A DNA stretch of 64,000 bases. Origin: Ophryocystis elektroscirrha (lineage: Eukaryota; Apicomplexa; Conoidasida; Neogregarinorida; Ophryocystidae). The notes beneath the pieces were generated by a model. The model was given only the letters and a program-made list of their open reading frames with translations. It made no database searches and was not told the origin of the DNA. This document shows positions 1-11,649 of the stretch, in pieces. The translations under genes and the position numbers were made by a program. The stretch lies in contig JAQIFP010000026.1 in the NCBI GenBank assembly GCA_030141585.1, positions 1 to 64,000 of the forward strand, in the 5' to 3' direction. Within the stretch, counting starts at the first letter, position 1. Each line of letters opens with the position of its first letter.

Positions 1-97
1 TATATTTATATTATTATTTATATATATTTATATATATATATATATATATATAATGATATGTTTTTATATATCTTTATATATATTTATATATATTTAC

Positions 98-138
<41 letters not shown>

Positions 139-477
139 AATTTATATTATAATATTGTATTATTGAATATAATATAACTGAGTATTAAGTAATATGTTAA
201 TTATAGACAAATTTCAACATACAGACTGAGCCATGATTACTATTGTTATGTAAATGAATATGTAGTAATTGAAATGTAATTCCTTACTACCAGTATAAAA
301 AAAATTGTTATTTTTGCTCAATTTCACTGTTTGAGACATAAGAAGCAGAAATAATAGTATAAGCGGGAAAAACTTTTTTTTTGTAATAAAAAAAAAAAGT
401 TCCAAATACTTTATATACTTGTTAACTTTTATATTTATAATCAAAAATTACCAGAATTAGTGCCTAAAATAGTTGAA
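1..477. repeat. TA-rich microsatellite and 5' flank of the first gene
   Basis: Positions 1-160 are almost pure A/T with runs of TA dinucleotides and TATATTTATA-type motifs. The remainder is ordinary AT-rich intergenic sequence leading to the start codon at 478. An open frame on the minus strand here (214-444) is rich in F, I, K and L, as expected by chance in such DNA. I see no gene. Confidence 0.7.
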
Positions 478-1909
478 ATGGTAAACTTTTAGTATATTTG
501 CACTATTTTTTCAGGTTAAAAGAGCGGCAGAGTTTTATCTCACAAGTGACAACGTTGATTCGGCTCATGATTTTTCTGCGCGTACACCATCGCCAGAACC
601 GCTTCCACTTGAGGATAATAGTAGTCACCCACGCAGGTTGGACATTTTTTTTTTGTTATACTTTTTTTTTTTTTTTAGGGTACTCAGATTAAGAAGATCA
701 TTACCAGAAGTTAACAAAATTGCAACTACTTTTACTACTACTGAAAGAAGTTCTTTGGCAGAAAAAGATGAGGCTGTTGCAAATCTCGAAATCGTTTCAA
801 AAAAAGAGGTACCAGAAGAAGCTTCACTCGAAGAAAAAAGTAAGAAATAGCATAGTTTGATTATTAATCAGAAAACTCTGTAAACCCTGTTGTTTCGAAC
901 CCTGAATCAAATTCTGCTGTCAACCCTTTCCAAGCTGCTTTAGTACTAATTCACGTCTTTGTTTATTGATTTTAGAACAATATAACTCAAGAAACGAATA
1001 CAATTAAATCGGAATCACTCGAAACTTTAAAAGAACCCGAAGTGGCACAGTTAGATGACTCGGAAAAAAAATCTCCCGCTCCGCAACAACCTCGAACTTT
1101 CCCAGGAGAAGAAGAAGAAGACGTTTTATACGTTGAATCCAATGTTTCTCTTTGGAAGCTTCAGCCTATTGAACCTGAAAAAAACTTGGAACCATTTAAA
1201 CAAAACAATCAATTGATTTTTGATTCGATTGATTTGAAAAAATTATTGAAAAAAACAGAACCAGAAGAAGGTGTGTCTGAAGCAGTTAAAAACTCTCAGC
1301 CGTTTAATAAAGAAAATGAAATTAATGAAGAAAAAGAAGGAAAAGAAAATTTTAAAGTAGAAGAAAAAGAACAAGCAGAAGAGAAGCCACAAGTAGAAGA
1401 GAAACCACAAGTAGAAGAGAAACCACAAGTAGAAGAGAAGTCACAAACAGAAGAGAAGTCACAAGCAGAAGAGAAGCCACAAGCAGAAGAGAAGCCACAA
1501 GTAGAAGAGAAACCACAAGTAGAAGAGAAACCACAAGTAGAAGATAAAAATAATGAAGAAAACAAAACAGAACAATCAAACTCAGCTTCAAATAAAACGC
1601 CTACTATGAAATTTAAAAAAATAGGTGAAGGCTTACTGAGAGTGTTAAAAACAACAACTGGTCATGTTCGTGTTGTAATCAGACAAAAAGGAACATGGAA
1701 CATCCTCATAAATTCTCCAGTAAACTTATTACAAAAATTTGATAAAAATGGTTCTCGAAATCTAAAATTTGTTGCTCTTGACAATAAATCAGGTATTTTT
1801 TTTTTTTTTTTCTAATGGTTTTTTAGTGCCGTCTTTAGCCGTATATTGTCTCAAATTCAGCTCGGAAACGTCAAGAGACAGTTACATAAATCAAATTCGA
1901 GTTGTTTAA
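478..1909 (+). CDS. NUP50: NUP50/NUP2-like nucleoporin with C-terminal Ran-binding domain
   Basis: Predicted 418-residue nucleoporin, probably acting at the nuclear basket with Ran and importins. Six exons: 478-480, 515-636, 679-839, 872-942, 976-1792 and 1827-1909, with introns of 34, 42, 32, 33 and 34 nt. All phases close and the frame runs to a TAA. The N-terminus begins MVKRAAEFYLTSDNVDS and resembles the importin-binding start of NUP50-like proteins. The middle has NPF/NPV motifs, an acidic stretch and a hexapeptide array of the form E-E-K-P-Q-V. The last ~100 residues look like a RanBP1-type domain: FKKIGEGLLRVLK, then GHVRVVIRQKGTWNI, ending VYCLKFSSETSRDSYI. Exon 1 holds only the ATG. 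A RanBP1/RanBP3-like protein is the alternative. Confidence 0.72.
1363..1550 (+). repeat. 18-nt coding tandem repeat in NUP50-like gene
   Basis: About ten imperfect 18-nt units encode E-E-K-(P/S)-Q-(V/A/T). The array lies between the acidic region and the Ran-binding domain. Units differ by few substitutions, which suggests recent slippage. The reverse strand gives artefactual cysteine/serine-rich frames. Confidence 0.85.
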
Positions 1910-2178
1910 AGTAAATGTTAGTAACTAAACCAAATGAAAGTTTCCCTCATTATTACATGATTAGTTTCAACAAATATGCTTTGAAATATAAGTGATTTTT
2001 ATAAAAAAAAAAAGATACATTGGTTTCGAGTTTCAGTTTTTTTTTTTTTTTGAAGATATGTCGTAAATAAAAATAAAAAAGCTTTTATATATTCATAAGC
2101 TTAGGAAACAACTATATTGCATACACGGCAAAAAAGGATAAAAAACATGCTTGAGAAACAAAAAAATAACACATATTT

Positions 2179-4882
2179 TTATTTAAAAAATCTAAGTGTG
2201 CAAAAGCAGAACCTGCAACTACTTTTTTTATTGGAATACAACAGGTTTCGTTCATAATCCATAACTGTGTCTTTTTCGAGCAAATTCTCTGTTTGAATCG
2301 ACTTCACCGGAATATTTTCAGATTTTTCTAGAACGGAAAGCAAATTGACTGTACTTTTTCGTTTAATATTGAAAGAGCAAGTATTCTCTATAGTTTGTGT
2401 GTCCGACTCTTCCTCTGAAGATTTACAAAACTTTTAATAAAAAAAAAAAAAAAAAACTTACTTCTTCATTTTTGGGTGTAATTGATTTTGTACTTACTGC
2501 ATCTTTAATTGAAGGTGTATCATTTTTTATTGGTTCTGTAGCTTTATTTTTTGGTTTTATCTCTTTCGGTGTTTCTAAAAAAAAAATAAGAAGAAAAAAA
2601 GTAATAACCTGGTAATTTTGCATTCTCCCCTTTCGAAGTAGATTTTAGTGGTTTCTTGATATTGAAGGGTGTTCCACATTTTTCAAATATCTCGGGTGCT
2701 TCTTTAGACCATTTAATAGGTTCTCTTATATTACGAATCCACATTACTCCTTTAGTCGTTTCAACATCAATAGCCTTGACAATAATCAAGAAACTAAATT
2801 ACTTACTTTGTGGCAATCAGGAATTGCATTTGATTTTGGGCCCTAAAGATAAAGTAATAAAAAAAAAAAAGAAAAAAAGTTTCTTCGCGGAAAAACTTAA
2901 TAAATTTTACTTTTGAATTTGGCTCAAAAGGCCCAGGTAACAATGGAGGAGGATCAAATTGGCTAATCTACAAAACAATCAAGTAATTTTTTCTATCACT
3001 GCTTCATTTTTTTTTTTTTTTTTAGTTTACCATTGGGCGTGTTCCACCGTAATCAACTTCCAAATGGTGGGCCGCATAGATTTTCATCAAAGTAGATCCA
3101 TAGTTTGAGCTATTTATATTTTTAATTGGAGCTATACTAACCGCATAAAAATCATTTTTTGCTGTTGAATTTCTGTCAGAAATTGCTTCACTATATTCCA
3201 TGCAGCCTAAAGAAAAATAAAACAAAAAAAAAAAAAAGTACTTGAATAAATATGGAATCATTGATTATATACATCTTATCTAACCGAAATGGATATTGCT
3301 TTGTCAAAGTTGCAGTTATATCAGAAAAGTTTGATATGGGTAAACTATGCAATGAGGCGCCTCTAACATCTAATATCACTGAGCAAGTCTCCACTAATCC
3401 AGGGACAACTAAAAAAAACCATAATCAAAAAAAAAAAAACAACTCTTCTTTTTGTATTTAAAATACAAGAATTCTTACATAAAAACCTTAAGGCCCATTC
3501 AAAATTATAAACCACTAAGCGTTTGAAATCATTTGGAGTCAGTTTTTCATGAAATAGACGTTTAACTCGAATTACTAAAAGAGGCTGCATATTTCTAAAA
3601 AAAAAAAAAAAAAAGGTTATATCTTGATAATATATCTTACTCATCACGTGCTGTCCAATAAACAGCCCCATATTTGATATTGTATTGTATAACTGGTTCA
3701 ATTGTAAGAACTGGTAAAAATGTGGCACGCCAATTGATGAGCTCTAATATGTGTTCGTAAGTTTTCGGTAAGCAACTTTTATTTCCTGTCTTTCTCCAAC
3801 AAAAGAGTAAAATGCGAAAAATAAATGGTTCCACACACTTTCTTATAGGAAAGTTCTTCCATCTAAAGTAATCGTATAATTCTTCAATTTTTTGCTTTTC
3901 TAGCTCTGTCAATTCTACATGGAAAAAAATTTGCCGAATCGGAGATTTTTTTCCTGTTTGATGTTTAAAAAATTCTCGGAAAATGTTATTTTTTGTTGGT
4001 GTAAACTTTAAAAGTTCATCCGGAATTGCATAAGGACCTGGGTATATCTAAGAAAGGCGACTTATTAATTTTATTTATAAACGCTAAAACTACTGAATGA
4101 GGCGACTGCGTAATCATTGATACTATGCCTATTTTACGCTCCTATATTGCATTTATACTGTTTCTACAGCGCCTTCAAGCTGGTTTTATGCTATTTTTGA
4201 GTCGCTTCTACGTTGCTTTTATAGCACTTTTAATCTGCTTCTATAGCGCTTCTAAGCTGCTTTTATAGCTCTTCTAAGCTGCTTCTACAGCGCTTCTAAG
4301 CTGCTTCTATAGCGCTTCTAAGCGGTTTCTATAGTGCTTCTAAGCTGCTTCTATTATGCTTCTAAGCTGCTTCTATTATGCTTCTAAGCTGCTTCTATAA
4401 TGCTTCTAAGCTGCTTCTATAATGCTTCTAAGCTGCTTCTATAGTGCTTCTACATTGCATTTATAGCGCTTCTAATATTTTTGTTTAAAAAATTATTATA
4501 ATGTCTTATCGCATAATTATAAAGTCTCTATTGCACATTTATATCCATGCTAAGTAATTTACCACAGCTGCTAAAAATATGTAGATATTTATAGGAGAAT
4601 AGCAGGCATTCTATCTCCCTTCTCGAACTAATTGCATATACACATATTTGATGATTGTTTATTAATTATTGTAATTATTAATAGGTACTTTAATTCTGAA
4701 ACATATATTACATTTTCAAAATCAACTTCACTAAACTCCACATATTGAAGTTTATGGTCCACTTGTATAGATTTGATATTTGGTGGAATAGTTGGCCACG
4801 CGTCACTAGCTAATTGTGGGTTTCCAAAATAATAATCATGACTGTGAACGACTTCACCTTTCGTTACAAGCAAGTCTTTCAT
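2179..4882 (-). CDS. Sec14-like CRAL-TRIO domain protein
   Basis: Likely cytosolic phosphatidylinositol or lipid transfer protein. Start at 4882 (MKDLLVTKGEVVHSHDYYF). Exons that I could phase: 4712-4882, 3641-4047, 3479-3594, 3242-3408, 3142-3206 and one from 3109, followed by several small exons down to a stop at 2179. The lipid-binding domain is clear: GLVETCSVILDVRGASLHSL (core strand), QYPFRLDKMYIINDSIFIQA, WNIVKQFL, then VDYGGTRPM, matching the canonical YGG end of Sec14 folds. The N-terminal helical part has TRIO-N-like features (RKCVEPFIFRILLFCWR). The C-terminal tail after YGG is proline- and lysine-rich without a recognised domain, ending CTLRFFK. One intron is 664 nt and carries a minisatellite; others are about 32 nt. 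The last exons are less certain. Confidence 0.75.
4160..4492. repeat. 22-bp minisatellite inside the Sec14-like gene intron
   Basis: About 15 tandem copies of a 22-bp unit, GCTTCTAAGCT followed by GCTTCTATAGC/T, each half being a diverged 11-mer. The central copies (roughly 4300-4445) are most uniform. Copies decay at both edges. The array lies wholly within the intron 4048-4711. Confidence 0.9.
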
Positions 4883-5188
4883 TCATCTATTTGTTAAAAA
4901 TAGCCAGAAATCGATTATGTTTTTTTTTTTTGTTTGGTTTCTTTGTTACTTTTATACTTTAAGAATGCATTTAGTTAGATACACCTTAAAAAATATGCAT
5001 TTCTTAAGTAACTTTAAAAAAAAAAAAAAAAAATAAAAAAAAAAAAATATTCGTATCTAATTATATTTAGCTATTAAAAGAATAAAACTTATAACTGTTA
5101 AATAATAAATAACCAGAAATATTCAATGATAATAATTAATTTTTTTTTCTTTCCATTCTGCACCTATTAAAATTAGTTTTTTATTTTT
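4883..5188. promoter_or_regulatory. Divergent intergenic region with A/T tracts
   Basis: This 306-bp gap separates the start codons of the minus-strand Sec14-like gene and plus-strand SF3A2. It therefore must hold both 5' leaders and probably a shared promoter. It contains long T and A runs (around 4920 and 5015-5047), which are candidate nucleosome-depleted tracts. No specific motif is recognisable. Confidence 0.4.
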
Positions 5189-6535
5189 ATGGACTTTCAG
5201 CATAGAGTTGGACATAAAACAGGGTCAGGCGCTCCAGCAACTGCTCAAGAACTTGCGAAGGAGCGTCAAGAACGTCTGAGAAGACTTGCTTTAGAGACAA
5301 TCGACTTATCCAAAGATCCTTATTTAATTAGAAATCATCAAGGTCAATTTGAATGTCGACTTTGTTTAACGCTACATGCCAATGAAGCTTCCTATCTTGC
5401 CCATACACAAGTAATGTGCTTTTTTTTTTGACTAAACACGTTTTTTTAGGGAAAAAAGCATCAAACTCATTTAGCTCGAAGAGCAGCTAAGGAAAAAATG
5501 GATCAAGCCACTTTCCCTCAACCTCGTAAAGTAAAGAAAAAATTGTTTTATAATGAAGTTAGATTTCCGTCAAACACAGTGGCGTCAAAATTGGAAGACC
5601 CGGTTATCGAGTCACTAAATTGAGAGACCCTGATACTTTACAAAAAGCCCTTCTATTTGAAATTGATTTTCCCGAAATCTTTCCAAACACTAAACCGTGT
5701 CATCGTCTTATGTCTGCATGGGAACAAAAAGTAAAACACTCTATTTTTTAATTATTTATAATATTATAGATTATTAATAATGATAATATATATATTTATA
5801 TATATTTATATATATTTATATATATTTATATATGTTTATATATATTTATATATATTTATATATATTTATATATATTTATATATATTTATATATATTTATA
5901 TATATTTATATATATTTATATATATTTATATATATTTATATATATTTATATATATTTATATGTATTTACATATTTACATATTATTGTTTGTATATAGGCG
6001 TATATTTTTTGAAAATTATATTAATGCTAATATTAAGCTTTTCACTATATTCATTATTATAATAATTATTCTTATTATTATTATAATGTGTTCACATATA
6101 CAATTATAATATCAGATTATATAAACATCATATATATATATATATATATATATAATTTGATATTTATATGATTTAATATTACTTACATTATATGTGTAAT
6201 ATATTATATAGATATTATATTTACATTTCTGATATGAAACACTGTGTATTTGACATATCTCTTTGACAATATCAAACACATATATATAGATAGAGCCCCC
6301 TGATGGAAAGTTTCAATATGTTTTATTTGCTGCAAATCCGTACGAAACAGTGGCGTTCAAAGTGCCTAATTTGGAAGTAGATAGAAAAGAGCAATCTGGC
6401 AAGTACATTGCTCATTGGGACGCAGCGCGCAAAACTTATACCTTACAACTAATATTCAAACGTAGAGAAGAAAGACCTCTACCTGCTCTACCTCAACGCC
6501 CTGTCTCTTTCTTACCTATTGGTGCTCGATGGTAG
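5189..6535 (+). CDS. SF3A2: Splicing factor 3A subunit 2 (PRP11)
   Basis: U2 snRNP component needed for pre-spliceosome assembly, 238 residues. Exons 5189-5410, 5450-5530, 5563-5730 and 6290-6535; introns 39, 32 and 559 nt. The N-terminus [17 protein letters not shown] is the diagnostic SF3A2 start. It is followed by a C2H2 matrin/U1-type zinc finger ([19 protein letters not shown] then GKKHQTH), [35 protein letters not shown] and [20 protein letters not shown], all collinear with the family. It stops soon after the core domain, so the proline-rich C-terminal tail of the animal protein (about 460 residues) is absent. The apparent frame break near 5560 is a 32-nt intron, not a frameshift. Confidence 0.95.
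5785..5966. repeat. 10-bp TATATTTATA tandem array in SF3A2 intron 3
   Basis: About 18 nearly perfect 10-bp units (TATATTTATA) run head to tail in the 559-nt third intron. More TA-rich sequence follows up to the acceptor at 6289. Every frame through it is open and gives meaningless I/Y/L/F repeats, so the long open frames at 5780 and 5832 are not genes. Confidence 0.95.
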
Positions 6536-9508
6536 TTTATTTATTTTTCTCATGAAGTGTTCGAATTATCCGTTTGTAGGTGCGTTTATTATTCATAAAT
6601 TTTCTTTATTTTAGAATTTTCACAATTATTGAATCTAAAACTGTGAAGCTACACCTTCAGTTTCTTCAAATTTGAAGTCAAAACTCACATCATATGGCTC
6701 TTCTTCATTCAAGATCAATGGAGTATCTACAATTCAAAATCAACAACGTCCTTAAGCTTCGTTGTATATACGCACAAATTACTATATATATATTTATATC
6801 TCTGTGTATGTTTATGAGTACAAAGTATTGTATAAACATTTATTGGAAGAAGATATTTAAGTTGTTTCCTATATTAGTATATTGACTATCAATTAATACT
6901 ACTAACAATATAACTCTATTTCCGTATTTTAACGGTTTTAACAATATTTTACCTATACTGACTTGAGCATATATATATATATATATATATATATGTCTTT
7001 CTTAAAGAATAAATAACTTAAATGTTATAAGTATTGTTTTCATACTGAGCGTAAGTAGCCTAATAAGAAATACAGGTAGTGCAAAATATGAACATCTGAT
7101 ATCCATATATGCTTATTTTTTCGTTAAATCTAGCCATATATGTGCCTTCCATGAACCATTTATATTAATTGAACTATAAATTTTCAAGAACACAATCTGT
7201 GATATTCGTAAGAACTCAAATTTACATATTACGCTTATTATTTTACAATAAATAATTCATAAGTTGGCTTTGTCATCAATATACATAAACTCAAAATGCA
7301 TTGTAACAAGCATACGAATTGTAAGCAGTCTAATACATATATGTACTACGTATGGATTTGTAATTATAACAAAAATACGTATATAAGCGGTTTAATAAAC
7401 AATATTAAATTAGACATGCTTACATCACTTATTTTTAGCTACATAAATAATATTAATATATATGTAAGTCTGTTAATATATATACGCACATATAAATATA
7501 AATAACAATGACAAGTTATTTATCATCTTTGTTAGATAATTAGTTTATTACCTGGCTTGTAATTAAGATAAGAAATCATGATATAGCTTAAATAAATGTA
7601 AAGCCTATCAAGTTCTAGTAAAATAACAACTTATTACAAAAATTCGCAAAATGAAACGATGAACTCCCAGAAGCCTGTATGCATATTTCTTTCCCGTTTA
7701 TTACCGTAACGATATATTAGAGAGCATTTATGTAAGTCTTCAGAGTTCCGACAAAGAATTAAGGATTTGGATGTAACTGATATAATTTGGCACGTAAATA
7801 GTATTCACAGGCTGTTGTATCTAAATCTTATCATTATGATTACATATATACATTATATGTGATTACATTCTAATTAAAAATATATTTTTAATTTTTTATA
7901 TAATTTCATTAAAATTCAATTTGCCGCGTCTAACATCTATTTGATATCATAGCATTTATGTTTAAGAATTTTAACTTATTTCTATTCATCTGATTTTGTA
8001 TTTACAGATTTTGGGTGTTTTCCCCGCCTATTTTTCATATATAATAAATAATATTATTATTTTTTTTTCGAAATTTATAAGTTTTTATTAAATTTAATGT
8101 AAACATTTCCTTGATAGCTCATATATTAATTTTATAGTAAATATTTATTGAAACCATTTGATGTCGAACTGACACCTATTAAATTTGCCATATAAATAGG
8201 AGAAGATTTAATTTTTAATAATTCCATTTAATTTAATGTACATATGCGCATAAAATTGTTGTGAGTTTTAGCATACATAATTACTATGTACCAGTTTGAT
8301 TATGCGGTATCAAACATCAAGCTTAGATAGTAAATCACAGAGTTAGTAGTGAGTTCAGTAATCAACAACTCCTAATTAGGAGGAAAATACACAGATTATT
8401 CTATATATAGGGTTGAAGTACCTTTGATGTTTTATTATATACATAGCTAAAATATTGTACTGCCAAGCATATCATAGATCAAAAACTTGATTAATTAATT
8501 AAACATATTATACTATATACAATATTAATTAAAGGTTATAATCAATCAATCACTTTAACTCATAGTTTAAAGCTAGTAAGAAACTTACATAGAACAAGAT
8601 AAGTATTACAGATGGTCAATACAAGACATGCATTAAATAACAGCATAAGTAAATAGAAGTCTAGCATTTGCTTATTCTAAAAGAAATAAACTATTTGCAA
8701 TAAATATACTTTGCAAAGGTACCCAAGATAACACCAAATTCCCGAGAAGATGCGTAGGCTACCAGAAACTGCTAAAGGTATCTATATATGTATATTTCGT
8801 GTTGTTATTTCACTTGAGCCTTTCCAAAATAAGAAAATGCCATTATAAACCCAAAAAATATATCAAAAAATATTATAGCTAGAATCGCACATATCCAAAA
8901 TATATTATACCATAAACTCCTATATGCAGAGGCCATTTATTCAAAAATTTTGTAGATAACTTAAAAAAAAATCCATTTTTTTCTTCTTGCATAATATTGT
9001 TTACAGAAGGGAGCTAAATAATTTTGTTTCACCAATCAAAATTAATTCTATTAACTAAGTAAAATTCTATATAAATGTTGATTTGAAACAATAATTAATT
9101 GACATATATTTGTAATTTACACAAAATAAATTTGTTAGATATATTGTAATGAGATATATTTTCGGAGATTATATGCAAACGTTACGAATTGTATGCATGT
9201 TGCATCTAATAATTTAAGTTTCAGAAAAAAATGTCCGAAATCAAAATTTATTTGTGAATATGTTATCTATGAATAAAACAAAAATTAAATTACAATTAAA
9301 AGATAATTTTATACTGATACTGAATTTATACGAGTGTTTAGTTTTGATAAATTTGAATGATAGACGGCAATATATTTTAGATGCACATCAAAACTTAGTA
9401 TAACATGCAGCATGTAGTAGTTTGGGAAATAAGATGTGTGCATTAAATTCCAGGTGCGAATTAACAGTAAATACATATTATACAACATAAATTTTTTTTT
9501 TGTAATTA
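6536..9508. other. 3-kb AT-rich region without recognisable genes
   Basis: No open frame here resembles a protein, and none shows the codon bias of the neighbours. I found no tRNA cloverleaf or snRNA core motif by eye. The stretch 7640-7760 is slightly richer in G/C than its surroundings. TA runs occur near 6970. It should hold the 3' end of SF3A2 and the promoter of the alveolin gene. Confidence 0.5.
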
Positions 9509-10153
9509 ATGTCAAATATAACTCGAGAGATAAAAAATTATGAAAAAATTCCGCCCGGAGCACGATTGGTTCGAATCATAGAAGAACGCGTAAAAGTTCA
9601 ATCAAAACCACAGTTTTGTGAGAGAGTAGTACAGGTAGCAAAGACTGTACCACGGGAAAAGTTAATTGAAGTTCCTAACGTAGATATCAAAGAAATATAC
9701 GAGGAACAAGTAGAGCATATTAGAGATACAGAGTTTTATGATACATACAAATGCAACTTACAGCCAGAAATTGAATACATAGATGTAGATAGGTACATCC
9801 CAGTTCCTATAGAAGAAATAAGTACATATGAGTATCGCATATCTAAATTAGAGCCTAATATCACTAAAGTCAAATATCCATTATATGTGCCTAGATTCAT
9901 AGAAGTTCCGATTCCCAGTGATCTTATATTAAAGACTCAAGTAGACTACGTTAAATCTCTTGCGTCCAAACTAACGAATTTACGCACTAAAACTACTTCT
10001 AAACTCTCCGAAATAGATGAAATTACACAGCAAGCACAAAAAGTGCAATCATACGTAAATATCGCGCAAAAACATGATGACGCTATTATCTCAAATATTC
10101 GCGATAAATGGCAACAAGGCCAACTCAATATTACTCAGGAAGTAACTGTTTAA
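9509..10153 (+). CDS. Alveolin / inner membrane complex protein
   Basis: Single-exon 214-residue protein with the alveolin repeat region: valine/proline/glutamate-rich periodic motifs such as VPREKLIEVPNVDIKEIYE, YIDVDRYIPVPIEE and YPLYVPRFIEVPIPSDL (about residues 45-140). Flanking segments are charged and predicted helical (LASKLTNLRTKTTSKLSEID). Alveolins form the intermediate-filament-like subpellicular network under the alveolar sacs of apicomplexans, ciliates and dinoflagellates. This gene is therefore the main lineage marker in the window. It is small for the family, and no palmitoylation-type cysteine cluster is evident at either end. The start is the first in-frame ATG after a T-run. 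Which numbered IMC protein it equals is not determined. Confidence 0.88.
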   Translation: MSNITREIKNYEKIPPGARLVRIIEERVKVQSKPQFCERVVQVAKTVPREKLIEVPNVDIKEIYEEQVEHIRDTEFYDTYKCNLQPEIEYIDVDRYIPVPIEEISTYEYRISKLEPNITKVKYPLYVPRFIEVPIPSDLILKTQVDYVKSLASKLTNLRTKTTSKLSEIDEITQQAQKVQSYVNIAQKHDDAIISNIRDKWQQGQLNITQEVTV

Positions 10154-10275
10154 TATGTAGTCGTTGCTACTATGGATTATGTATATGTATAAATTACTTT
10201 TTTCTGAAAAAATTAAAAAAAAAACTGAGCACTTTTTCTATTAATATAATCAAACCTTTACAAATCTAAACAAAT

Positions 10276-11395
10276 TTAAAAATAGTTAAGAAAATAAATT
10301 ACTTTATACGACCCTCTTAGTACGTGTATTCTTTTTAAAAATATGTAAATCCATACAATAACGAAAAACAAGATTCCAGCTGAAGCATAGCGTGCATCCT
10401 CTTCCGCCCTAAAATTACTTTTTTTTTTTTTTCTTCGTTATTACTTTTTACGGATACTTTTTAGAGAGTTAGAGGCTTTTTCTAAATTAGTACTAAATTT
10501 ATTAAATAAATTTTCAGCTTCTCGAAGTTTTCTTGTAGATTCCTCTAAGAGCCCATCATAACAAAATATATACTTTAAAAAATATCATATTACACATAAA
10601 AATAAAAAACTTTTAATAAAAAAAAAAAAAGAAGTTGAAAAGAACACTAAATAAAAAAAAATTGCTTCATGCTTTACCACGTAAAACATATTTTGGTTTA
10701 ATAAGTTTAATTTACAATGAAAAGAAAAATGAATTAATTAAGAGTATAAAATACAAATTCATCTGGATAATTTAAATTTTACCTAAATTATCTTCTGTTA
10801 TACGCATTTTGTCCGCTTCCAGTAAAATACCCTCCCTAAAATCATTGAATGTTGAGGGAATGTGTAGTGATCCTTTGCTTGGTTCTTCATTAGCAAGAAG
10901 AGCTTGCACTCGAACTTGATATATTTGTCGCTGTATATTTCTCCACCAGTTAGAAGAGCTCGTTTTGTACCTATATTGCAATATTGCTAAGTATAATATT
11001 AAATTATATACAGTTTTATAAAAGTTAAATACATTATATTAATACAATATATTAAATATAGTTATAATAAGGTTTTTTTCTTTTTTTTTTATCAAATACT
11101 ATGAAAGTTACAGTGTATTGAATAACTTATATAAATACCTTGATAACTCGTTACTTAAGTTGGAGTGTATAGCGTCTAGACTACCGTCTTTGGGGTTTGA
11201 ATCTATTATATTAGATATTTTTTTGATTAATTCTGAAGAACGGCCAATACGACAGGCTAGCCTAACTTGATATTGCTTGACTTGTTCGAGTCCAGTATAG
11301 TCTGTAAGATCGGGAGGATTTTTTAACAGTTCATCGAGGGATTTGTGTATCCATAAAACTGCTTGCTTATATTCTTTTACATCATATTTATGCAT
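10276..11395 (-). CDS. Sec20-like tail-anchored SNARE
   Basis: Predicted 225-residue ER SNARE involved in retrograde Golgi-to-ER fusion. Exons 11139-11395, 10783-10970, 10445-10544 and 10276-10408; phases close. The N-terminal two thirds is helical. The segment DKMRITEDNLEESTRKLREA, continuing through NLFNKFSTNLEKASNSLKSI, resembles the Sec20 SNARE-like region that carries T-E-x-L before the heptads. One hydrophobic helix near the C-terminus (ASAGILFFVIVWIYIFL) is followed by a basic lumenal tail. Intron 3 contains a 13-A run. A Use1-type or other Qb SNARE is possible; the central SNARE residue was not assigned with certainty. Confidence 0.55.
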
Positions 11396-11649
11396 AGAAG
11401 TATATTCAATCAGTTTTTATAAAAAATAAATTTTATTATATAAACACTTAAAATATATTTCACTGTACACCTAGGTTACAAACATTCAAATACACTTTTT
11501 AATTTTTACCACTTTTCTTTATATCAGTATTTTTGTGTGAATTTAGCATCAATCAATAATTAATACTTCTTTGTAATTATCAAAATATTTAACAACTTTT
11601 AAATAAAAATTTAAGATCAAAAAATTTAGACTTCTTTTTTTTTTTTTTA

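Noticed and set aside
1243..1591. Minus-strand frames with Cys/Ser/Phe or Leu/Val repeats
   Set aside because: Antisense shadows of the NUP50-like hexapeptide array.
5530..5640. Apparent frameshift pseudogenising SF3A2
   Set aside because: A 32-nt GT-AG intron (5531-5562) restores the exact family sequence.
5780..6109. Open frames of 109 and 76 codons (I/Y/L/F repeats)
   Set aside because: Pure product of the TATATTTATA array inside an SF3A2 intron.
7296..7505. 69-codon plus-strand frame in the gene-poor interval
   Set aside because: Composition equals random AT-rich DNA (I, Y, N, K), with no supporting splice or family evidence.
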